From positions 1-28,902 of the forward strand of contig JBBFLV010000015.1 in NCBI GenBank assembly GCA_037478835.1: DNA of 28,902 nt, written 5' to 3'. The notes below the pieces were generated by a model. That model was not told the origin of the DNA. It made no database searches and was given only the letters and a program-made list of their open reading frames with translations. Made by a program: the position numbers and the translations under genes. The first letter of the stretch is position 1. Every line of letters begins with the position of its first letter. This document shows positions 23,557 to 28,902 of this stretch, in pieces. The stretch comes from 630D-37 sp037478835 (GTDB lineage Bacteria > Chloroflexota > Anaerolineae > Anaerolineales > Villigracilaceae).

Positions 23557-24444
23557 ATGAGCCCGGAAGAAGAACTTCGGCTCGAACATTTGCTACCTAC
23601 CCCGGAGGAGCGCTGGCGGCATCTGTTGCGCTTCGTCGGCTGGAACGAGCAAACCCGTCAGGCCGCGGCGCGCTCGATAGAAATCATTTTCCGTCGCGGT
23701 CATGAGCTGGTGGTCAACACCTATGACTACTTGCGCTCGGTGCCCGAAACGGCTGCTATCCTGGGTTGGGAAGAGAATGTAGACGAAGCGCATCTCGAAG
23801 AGCGCCGACGCTTTTTCACCCTATGGCTGGCGCGCACGCTTGGGCTGGATACCAGCGATGAGTTTGCCCACTACCTCTTCCGCGCCGGGAAGTATCACGC
23901 TGGTCATGGGCCGCGCCGCATTCACACCCCGCCGCAATATATCACCGCATCTATCGGGTTGGTGCAAGCCAGCTTTGCCCGCTTCATGGCCGAAGCCGGC
24001 ATGGGAGCCCAGGCTCTGGCCGAGGCCAGCGCGGCCTGGAGCAAGTACCTTAGCGTCCAGCTGGATATGATGCTCATGGGCTATCAGGTAGCCAAAGAAG
24101 CCGAACACGGCGACTTTACCGTCAAAGTTCAGATCTTTGGACGACTGCGTCCAATGCTTGGGAAAGAAGAATTCCAATTGCAGGTGGATCGCGGCAGTCC
24201 GGTCGCCGAAGCGCTGCGTAAGTTCTTCAATTACTTCCCTCAGGCGCGCCAAGAAGCCCTGCAGCCGATCTGGCGCTCCCAAGAAAAGAAGGACTCCCTT
24301 TGGGTAGAAGTCTATCCGGTCTATGTTCCTCGCCCGGCCTGGCGCGTGCTGCTGAACGGGCGCGATCTGGCCTATGCCGGCGGTTTTTACCGCAATCGCC
24401 TAAAGGAAGAAGATGTGCTCGCCCTTTTCCCGCCCGGTCGGTAA
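23557..24444 (+). CDS. Protoglobin-MoaD fusion protein
   Basis: This 295-residue protein starts at ATG 23557, 4 bp after acs. Residues about 10-180 match the protoglobin/globin-coupled-sensor fold: all-helical, with RFFTLWLARTLGL then LFRAGKYHAGHGP, where H114 aligns with the proximal heme ligand (GLRHH in archaeal protoglobin). A TPPQYITASIG segment follows where sensor globins have PKWYMGAF. Residues about 187-295 are MoaD-like beta-grasp: VKVQIFGRLRPMLGKEEF, then LLNGRDLAYAGGF and DVLALFPPGR. MoaD and ThiS carriers end in Gly-Gly; this one ends PPGR, so thiocarboxylate formation is doubtful. About 25 extra residues (238-262) interrupt the fold. It lies between acs and an aldehyde ferredoxin oxidoreductase gene. 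I infer a gas- or redox-sensing accessory of the tungstopterin enzyme. Confidence 0.82.
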   Translation: MSPEEELRLEHLLPTPEERWRHLLRFVGWNEQTRQAAARSIEIIFRRGHELVVNTYDYLRSVPETAAILGWEENVDEAHLEERRRFFTLWLARTLGLDTSDEFAHYLFRAGKYHAGHGPRRIHTPPQYITASIGLVQASFARFMAEAGMGAQALAEASAAWSKYLSVQLDMMLMGYQVAKEAEHGDFTVKVQIFGRLRPMLGKEEFQLQVDRGSPVAEALRKFFNYFPQARQEALQPIWRSQEKKDSLWVEVYPVYVPRPAWRVLLNGRDLAYAGGFYRNRLKEEDVLALFPPGR

Positions 24445-24459
24445 CCAGGAAAGGAGGTG

Positions 24460-24507
24460 ATGCGCCTCGTAACAAAATCCGTTTTTCTCCTTTTGCAGGA
24501 AGAGTAG
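24460..24507 (+). other. Possible 15-residue leader ORF with extended anti-SD match
   Basis: AAAGGAGGTGAT (24450-24461) matches a 12-nt complement of the usual 16S rRNA 3' end. An ATG overlaps its end at 24460 and opens a 15-codon frame (MRLVTKSVFLLLQEE) to TAG 24507. The spacing is far too short for normal initiation, so it may instead be a standby ribosome site. It lies in the 101-bp gap before the AOR gene. Confidence 0.25.
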
Positions 24508-24545
24508 GTTCTGTCCATGTTTGTTTCGTCAGAAGGAGGTTTGCT

Positions 24546-26360
24546 ATGCCATTTGGAGGATATGCCAATCGTATTGCCCATGTGGATCTGACCACGGGTA
24601 CAGTGGAGTATAAGCCCATCCCGGAAGAGTGGGCGCGCAAGTATATCGGCGGTCGCGGCCTGGGGGTGCGCTACGTCTTTGAGAACGGTCCTCAGGTGGA
24701 CCCGCTTTCGCCGGATAATATCCTGTGCTTTATGAACGGCCCCTTGACCGGCACCGAGGCCAATATGAGCGGTCGCATGGCCGTTGTCACCAAGTCACCG
24801 CTCACCGGGACGGTGGTGGATAGCCATCACGGTGGTTGGTCGGCGGCGCGCCTGCGCTGGGCCGGCTTCGATGGCCTGATCTTCAAGGGCAAAGCGGAAA
24901 AGCCGGTCTACGCTTACGTCCATGACGGCCAAGTAGAAATTTTGGATGCCTCGGAAGTGTGGGGCAAGGGTGTCCATGAGACGGTGCGCTACTTCAAGGA
25001 GAAATACGGCGAAAAGGACCTGAGCGTGATCGCCATCGGTCAGGCCGGCGAGAACCTGGTGCGCTTCGCCTGCTGGGTGAACGAGATGGACCGCGCCAGC
25101 GGCCGCGGCGGGACCGGATGCGTCGGCGGCAGCAAGCACCTGAAAGCCATCGTGATCAAAGCCGAAAAGGCCATGCCCAAGGCAGTCAATCGCGATGCCT
25201 TCAAGGAAGCCCACCAGCGTGCCTTGGCCCTGATCATGGACGAGAAAAACGTCACCGCCCCGCGCAAAGGCGGTCTCTCGGTCTACGGTACCAACGTGTT
25301 GATGAACATCACCAGCAACATGGGTGCCCTGCCGACACGCAATGCCCAACTGACTTCCTTCGGTGAGAAAGCCGAGCGCATCAGTGGCGAATACGTCAAA
25401 GAACACATCTTGGTGAACGATCCCACCTGCCATGCCTGCCCGGTGGCCTGCAAGAAGGAAGTCGAGATCAAAGAAGGACCCTATGCCGGCCTGCGCATGG
25501 AAAGCCTAGAGTATGAACCTGCCTGGTCGTTGGGTGCGCAGTGCGATAACGACGACGTCGCCGCCATTGCTCAAATGATCTATCTGTGCAACGAATTCGG
25601 CATGGATGCTATCGAGGCCGGTAATGTTCTGGCCATGTACATGGAAGCCTGCGAAAAGGGCTATGCCAACGGCGATGGCTTGAAGTGGGGTGATGCGGCC
25701 GGTATGATCGAGACGCTGCGCAAGATCGCCTTCCGCGAAGGGATCGGCAATACCCTGGCCGAGGGCACCGAGCGCGGCGCGAAAGCGTTCGGCCATCCGG
25801 AAATCGCCATGACCGTGAAAGGCATGGCCATCCCGGCCTACGATCCGCGTGGCCTGAAGGGCATGGGCATCGCCTACGCTACCAGCAACCGCGGCGCCTG
25901 CCACCTGCGCGCCTACACCCCGGCCAGCGAGCTCGGCCTGATCCCGCTCAAGACCGATCCGCTCGCCTGGGAAGGCAAGGGCAAGCTGACGGTCCTCTTG
26001 CAGAACCTGCATGCCTTCTCGGATAGCCTGGATCTGTGCAAGTTCAGCGCCTTTGCCGAAGGTGCCGAGGAATACGCCGCCCAGTTCTCGGCCATTACCG
26101 GCATCCCCTTTACCGCCGAGGACGTGCTCAAGACCGGCGAACGCATCTACAACCTGGAGCGCTACTACAACAACCTGGCCGGCTTCCGCGAAGGGAGCGA
26201 TTACCTGCCGGAGCGCTTCTTGAAGGAGCCCTCCACCATGCCCGGTTCAAAGGGTCATGTGTGTGAGCTCGACCTGATGCTCGCCGAATACTACCAGGAG
26301 CGCGGCTGGGTCAACGGCGTGGTGCCGGAAAGCAAGCTGAAGGAGCTGGAGATCATCTGA
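24546..26360 (+). CDS. Aldehyde ferredoxin oxidoreductase (tungstopterin family)
   Basis: This 604-residue protein has the usual AOR length, and GGAGG precedes ATG 24546. The N-terminal domain reads NRIAHVDLTTGTVEYKPIPEEWARKYIGGRG in two parts (8-38). The pterin-binding region includes DRASGRGGTGCVGGSKHLKA (182-201). The 4Fe-4S ligands are C295, C298 and C302 (CHACPVAC) plus C498 (DLCKFS). EYEP (322-325) and H453 (ACHLRAY) match catalytic-site regions of archaeal AOR. The family interconverts aldehydes and carboxylic acids with ferredoxin through a tungsten bis-pyranopterin; the substrate of this member is unknown. With acs upstream, acetate/acetaldehyde is a reasonable guess. No electron-transfer subunit genes of the AorA/AorC kind are adjacent. 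A strong terminator closes the unit. Confidence 0.95.
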   Translation: MPFGGYANRIAHVDLTTGTVEYKPIPEEWARKYIGGRGLGVRYVFENGPQVDPLSPDNILCFMNGPLTGTEANMSGRMAVVTKSPLTGTVVDSHHGGWSAARLRWAGFDGLIFKGKAEKPVYAYVHDGQVEILDASEVWGKGVHETVRYFKEKYGEKDLSVIAIGQAGENLVRFACWVNEMDRASGRGGTGCVGGSKHLKAIVIKAEKAMPKAVNRDAFKEAHQRALALIMDEKNVTAPRKGGLSVYGTNVLMNITSNMGALPTRNAQLTSFGEKAERISGEYVKEHILVNDPTCHACPVACKKEVEIKEGPYAGLRMESLEYEPAWSLGAQCDNDDVAAIAQMIYLCNEFGMDAIEAGNVLAMYMEACEKGYANGDGLKWGDAAGMIETLRKIAFREGIGNTLAEGTERGAKAFGHPEIAMTVKGMAIPAYDPRGLKGMGIAYATSNRGACHLRAYTPASELGLIPLKTDPLAWEGKGKLTVLLQNLHAFSDSLDLCKFSAFAEGAEEYAAQFSAITGIPFTAEDVLKTGERIYNLERYYNNLAGFREGSDYLPERFLKEPSTMPGSKGHVCELDLMLAEYYQERGWVNGVVPESKLKELEII

Positions 26361-26377
26361 TCCCTCCGGAGAAACGC

Positions 26378-26418
26378 AACGGGCAGAAGTCCTTCCGAGG
26401 CTTCTGCCCGTTCTTTTT
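26378..26418 (+). terminator. Strong Rho-independent terminator after AOR
   Basis: AACGGGCAGAAG (26378-26389) pairs perfectly over 12 bp with CTTCTGCCCGTT (26401-26412). An inner CCT/AGG pairing closes the loop, and CTTTTTAT follows. It ends the acs to AOR unit about 20 nt past the stop codon. Confidence 0.92.
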
Positions 26419-26446
26419 ATCGGCGAACGGTCGCGTTGAGCTTATT

Positions 26447-26575
26447 GCCTAACGGTTTGCGTTACCTGCGTGTGGGCGGGCGTGGATTCTGTTTGGGAGC
26501 AGGGAAAACTCGAAGCGTGGAAAATGCTCGAAAATGCCGCAGAATCCCACACGTCAGGTGCACGCTTTGTTAGCC
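26447..26575 (-). other. attC site a (129 bp, last in array)
   Basis: In cassette (minus) orientation it runs from R'' GGCTAAC (26575-26569) to R' GTTAGGC (26453-26447), which fits the GTTRRRY consensus. The inner arms pair as CACCTG-A-CGTGTGGG with CCCACACG-CAGGT, leaving one unpaired base. Such extrahelical bases mark the strand recognised by integron integrases. It is nearly identical to attC b over about 120 bp. It starts 3 nt past the stop of the membrane-protein gene. Confidence 0.85.
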
Positions 26576-26578
26576 TGC

Positions 26579-27493
26579 TCATGGTGTGGAAGTTGTCTGT
26601 GCTGTTGGAACACTTGTTGGACTTGCTGAATTGATTGTTGCATTAATTCTGAGTAACGGCACAGAAGCTTTGGTTAGATGAATAACACTTACAATATAAT
26701 CCTTACGAATTTCAACTGCTTGACCATGTATTTTATCTGAAAAGGGGACAAGAACAAAATATGAAGATGAACTTTGGTCTATTAGGTACACCATTTCAGT
26801 TTTTCTGTTATCAGCAAAAGGAATTGCGGCACTAACAAATTTTACTTTTTCATCTTCTACAATTAACTGAACTGGCACTGGGTCTCCGCCGCCTAGTGCA
26901 ATTGGTAATACTGGATAGACCAATTGACTGTACGCTCCTGCAAGTAGCAATGCGCTTGTGAAAATTGAGAAAGGAATTGGGATATTAATACCTTGTTTAT
27001 TCCATCCACCGCTTCTAACGAAAGTGATAATTGCAATTATCGAGATGATTGCTAGCAAACTCCAAATTCGTATAAAAGTCGAAACAATGCCAAGTTCTGA
27101 GTAACTTCCCACAACCCAACTTATAACGCCTTTAATAAATGTTCCAATAAAACCAGCAAAAAATACAGCCCCCAAAAAACCAACAATAATCTTTGAAGTC
27201 TTTTTCTCTACCTCGTCTGTTGTTTTTAAGATGCCTAGCGAAATTACAAAAGTTATATAGGTAAGAATTATGAAGAAAAAGCCTGTTAATATGTACCTTG
27301 TTTTGATAAGTTCAAAATCGTAAATACCGTATTTTGTCAGTAAATGTATGTTTGTTATAACAAAACCCATTGCGTAGGCAAGGCTAACCCCTGCTGAAAG
27401 CATGGCAACAACTTTACCCCCGTAATCAAGCAACTGTTCATAAGGGTATTGTTCTGAAGGTTGAGCTACTAAAGGATTATCTTTTTTTGACAT
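26579..27493 (-). CDS. Cassette gene: hypothetical membrane protein
   Basis: This 304-residue protein has about five membrane segments (28-50, 67-90, 102-128, 138-160, 175-200), then an extramembrane beta-rich domain of about 80 residues (VQLIVEDEKVKFVSAAIPF, EMVYLIDQSSSSYFVLVPF) and a Ser/Thr/Pro tail (SPTSVPTAQTTSTP). A motif before segment 2 reads LTKYGIYDFELIKTRYILTG. I do not recognise a family. The gene fills its cassette: the ATG is about 28 nt from the recombination point at GTTAGCC and the stop is 3 nt from attC a. It is markedly A+T-rich compared with the chromosomal genes to its left. It is probably transcribed from an upstream cassette or integron promoter. Confidence 0.8.
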   Translation of the reverse strand: MSKKDNPLVAQPSEQYPYEQLLDYGGKVVAMLSAGVSLAYAMGFVITNIHLLTKYGIYDFELIKTRYILTGFFFIILTYITFVISLGILKTTDEVEKKTSKIIVGFLGAVFFAGFIGTFIKGVISWVVGSYSELGIVSTFIRIWSLLAIISIIAIITFVRSGGWNKQGINIPIPFSIFTSALLLAGAYSQLVYPVLPIALGGGDPVPVQLIVEDEKVKFVSAAIPFADNRKTEMVYLIDQSSSSYFVLVPFSDKIHGQAVEIRKDYIVSVIHLTKASVPLLRINATINSASPTSVPTAQTTSTP

Positions 27494-27514
27494 GATACTC
27501 TTTTGGGCTGTGCA

Positions 27515-27643
27515 GGCTAACGGTTTGCGTTACCTGCGTGTGGGCGGGCGTGGACAATGCTTGGGAGCAGAAAAAACTCGAAGCGAGAAAAATGCTCGAA
27601 AATGCCGCAGAATCCCACACGTCAGGTGCACGCTTTGTTGGGC
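27515..27643 (-). other. attC site b (129 bp)
   Basis: In cassette orientation R'' is GCCCAAC (27643-27637), fitting RYYYAAC, and R' is GTTAGCC (27521-27515), one base off consensus. The body matches attC a closely, with a few differences in the central 30 bp and the same unpaired base in the CACCTGACGTGTGGG arm. The R'' hexamer is the exact complement of TTGGGC at the start of its own cassette (at attC c). Confidence 0.87.
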
Positions 27644-27651
27644 GGTTTTTA

Positions 27652-28359
27652 TCAAGGACAGTTTCTGTTAATTGCAGATTTATACTCATCAAGAGTTCTT
27701 TGATTGTAATTTTTTTGTTGAGCCATCGCTAAAGTAATTTTGAATTGCTCACAGGCTTTAGTGGCTTCACCATTTGCTTCATAAGACCTAGCCAACCATT
27801 GAGATATGAGAAAGTAATTGCTCGTTTGAGCGTAATATGAATCTATGCCCATTGAAAGCGTCTCTACGGCAGAAGAGTAATTCCCCAAATTGTAATACGC
27901 CACGCCCAACGTCAATATTGCGTCTGAACCTTCTTCGGCATTATGGGCGACTACCATCATTTCTTGGGAAATTTCAGCCATTTTATCAAATTGACCGCCA
28001 TTACCATATACTCTGGCTAAATTAGACAATGCCGAAAAATCATCAGGGTTTGCAATAACTTTTTGTTTATAACATTCAGCGGCTTGTACCCAATCATTTA
28101 ATCTTTCATATCCCATGCAATCCGCAGGATAAGTAACTTCAGGAATTGGCAAAAGTGCCAAATTCGATACAGTTGGCGTTACCGACAAAACTTGCGCCGT
28201 TTTTGTTGCGTCAATTACCATCGCTGTTGATACGGTACTCGCTCGAAAGCCAAAATAAGCAGTTATCAATGTGCCGATTAGCCCAATAATAGCAACCACT
28301 ATTGCTACACTGTTGCTATTTCCTTTATCTGGTGACTTGCCTGCTTTATTGCGACTCAT
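27652..28359 (-). CDS. Cassette gene: membrane-anchored TPR protein
   Basis: This 235-residue protein has a charged N-terminus, one membrane segment (17-39, SVAIVVAIIGLIGTLITAYF), then a Thr/Val-rich linker. A run of tetratricopeptide-like helices follows from about 82 to 230: YERLNDWVQAAECYKQKVIANPDD, ALSNLARVYGNGGQFDKMAEIS, ILTLGVAYYNLGNYSSAVETL, WLARSYEANGEATKACEQF. The topology suggests an anchored scaffold for protein contacts, with the TPR side probably outside given the linker (inference). The ATG lies about 40 nt from the recombination point at attC c and the stop 8 nt before attC b. Partner and process are unknown. Confidence 0.82.
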   Translation of the reverse strand: MSRNKAGKSPDKGNSNSVAIVVAIIGLIGTLITAYFGFRASTVSTAMVIDATKTAQVLSVTPTVSNLALLPIPEVTYPADCMGYERLNDWVQAAECYKQKVIANPDDFSALSNLARVYGNGGQFDKMAEISQEMMVVAHNAEEGSDAILTLGVAYYNLGNYSSAVETLSMGIDSYYAQTSNYFLISQWLARSYEANGEATKACEQFKITLAMAQQKNYNQRTLDEYKSAINRNCP

Positions 28360-28394
28360 TTACTTTTCCAATTTCTTTGTTGTGGAAGACGATC

Positions 28395-28456
28395 GCCCAA
28401 CGACTCGCGCTTTAGCGGCGCCGCGCAGCGGCGTCCGCTGGAAGCGCTTGTTAGCC
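28395..28456 (-). other. attC site c (62 bp)
   Basis: In cassette orientation R'' is GGCTAAC (28456-28450) and R' is GTTGGGC (28401-28395), a perfect GTTRRRY. Between them, AGCGG-A-CGCCGC pairs with GCGGCGCCGCT, leaving an unpaired A, and outer AGCGC/GCGCT-like arms pair as well. This is the short, classic attC form, different in length and sequence from sites a and b. Confidence 0.9.
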
Positions 28457-28476
28457 CGCTAATGTCTCTTTACTCA

Positions 28477-28794
28477 CTAACGTAATTCTATGCTCTCGCC
28501 TTTCATAAGTTTACAAAGTATTTGATAGTAGAATGGAAGGTAGTCCTCTTTACCATTTTCTAATCGCTTCTTCACCTTGTCAATTGGAGATGTGTAACTC
28601 CCCGGTGCATACTCAATGACAATTGGTGCACTGCCAGATAGGTTGGCGTACGACGATTCCTCTGTTTTTACCCACCTCAGTTTATGATGACGGATGATTA
28701 TCTCTCCAACATAGCAACCCGCTACTAAAAGCACTCCCCTCAGATCGTCTACAGTATGACCTTCTCTTCTCATCTTCTCAATGATTTCATCCAC
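28477..28794 (-). CDS. Cassette gene: small hypothetical protein, 5' end uncertain
   Basis: From a GTG at 28794 the frame codes 105 residues (VDEIIEKMRREGHTV, LLVAGCYVGEIIIRHHKLRWV). The same frame is open 20 codons further up, to a TAA at 28857-28855, and those residues (CASKSIEGIELDYSIDSLER) look like genuine coding sequence that continues into VDEII. They hold no ATG. An ATG at 28855 is in the neighbouring frame and meets TGA after six codons. A one-base frameshift near 28837-28855 would explain this, so the gene may be broken or the read may contain an error. I do not recognise the family, though an LDYS-x2-SL-x2-VD start and G-x-Y-x-GE motif recur in small cytosolic proteins. Its attC is site c. 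Confidence 0.55.
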   Translation of the reverse strand: MDEIIEKMRREGHTVDDLRGVLLVAGCYVGEIIIRHHKLRWVKTEESSYANLSGSAPIVIEYAPGSYTSPIDKVKKRLENGKEDYLPFYYQILCKLMKGESIELR

Positions 28795-28902
28795 GCGTTC
28801 CAGACTGTCAATTGAATAGTCAAGCTCGATACCTTCAATCGATTTTGATGCACATTAACAAATTAATTCGGTAACAGGCCGACGTATCTGAGCAACTCCG
28901 GC

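Larger units (their letters stand above)
26447..28902 (-). mobile_element. Integron gene-cassette array (continues past window)
   Basis: Three minus-strand ORFs are each followed at their 3' end by an attC-like site (26447-26575, 27515-27643, 28395-28456). The layout ORF-attC-ORF-attC-ORF-attC on one strand, the very short gaps, the A+T-rich content and the absence of separate promoters all fit integron cassettes. Cassette order runs away from the right edge, so attI and an integrase would be expected beyond 28902. None is in the window, so a CALIN (attC cluster lacking integrase) is equally possible. The array ends about 30 bp from the AOR terminator. Confidence 0.85.

Noticed and set aside
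24450..24475. 16S rRNA fragment
   Set aside because: The match is limited to the anti-SD complement and a short CGTAACAA; no rRNA context follows.
26447..28456. Ordinary terminators or REP elements between A+T-rich genes
   Set aside because: GTTRRRY/RYYYAAC ends, extrahelical bases, 3'-of-ORF placement and exact cassette-end complementarity fit attC sites instead.
28795..28902. attI site or integrase gene at the right edge
   Set aside because: No GTTRRRY core with paired partner and no tyrosine-recombinase coding is visible in the remaining bases.

Overview
The window looks like chromosomal sequence from a Chloroflexota bacterium, most likely class Anaerolineae. This rests on inference from several traits: G+C-rich coding with perfect TATAAT -10 boxes and weak -35 boxes, lipoproteins with Thr/Pro linkers, a fused GlyRS alpha-beta, a YwiC-like protein, DUF1786, and intergenic heptanucleotide arrays. 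No rRNA or tRNA is present to settle the taxonomy.

Left edge (1-2040): an A+T-rich partial hypothetical gene, a secreted Cys-rich protein whose thrombospondin-1-like repeat is cut off, and about 460 bp of gene-free DNA made of short repeats. Next, on the minus strand, come a response regulator with an extra C-terminal domain, a zinc metalloprotease lipoprotein, ClpC and a Mut7-C RNase. A plus-strand lipoprotein and thioredoxin reductase follow, converging on a GH25 lysozyme with two LysM domains.

Centre (11700-20540, plus strand): a tightly packed run of fused glycyl-tRNA synthetase (glyQS), Sir2 deacetylase, GAF histidine kinase and DUF1786 protein, joined by a 17-bp and a 4-bp overlap. Then come an HtrA protease and a DadA/PuuB-like FAD oxidoreductase. 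On the opposite strand lie YwiC and DUF2007 proteins. A 14-bp palindrome carrying TATAAT on both strands separates YwiC from acetyl-CoA synthetase.

Right (21657-26360): acetyl-CoA synthetase, a protein fusing a protoglobin (heme-sensor fold) to a MoaD-like beta-grasp domain that lacks the terminal Gly-Gly, and a tungsten-type aldehyde ferredoxin oxidoreductase. The three are co-oriented and end in a strong terminator. The fusion beside the tungstopterin enzyme is the most unusual protein in the window and suggests an O2/NO/CO-responsive link to tungstopterin enzyme assembly or acid/aldehyde metabolism (inference).

Right edge (26447-28902): an A+T-rich stretch organised as an integron gene-cassette array on the minus strand. 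Three attC-like sites (129, 129 and 62 bp) each follow an ORF. For both complete cassettes, the 5' hexamer is exactly complementary to the R'' box of the cassette's own attC, as integron recombination predicts. No integrase lies in the window. It would be expected to the right, or the array is a CALIN (attC cluster without integrase).

A second theme is a family of degenerate 7-bp tandem arrays (GTRGACS). They sit in four intergenic gaps, flush against stop codons, start codons or ribosome-binding sites, and are sometimes continued by a ~31-bp GTAGC-type repeat.
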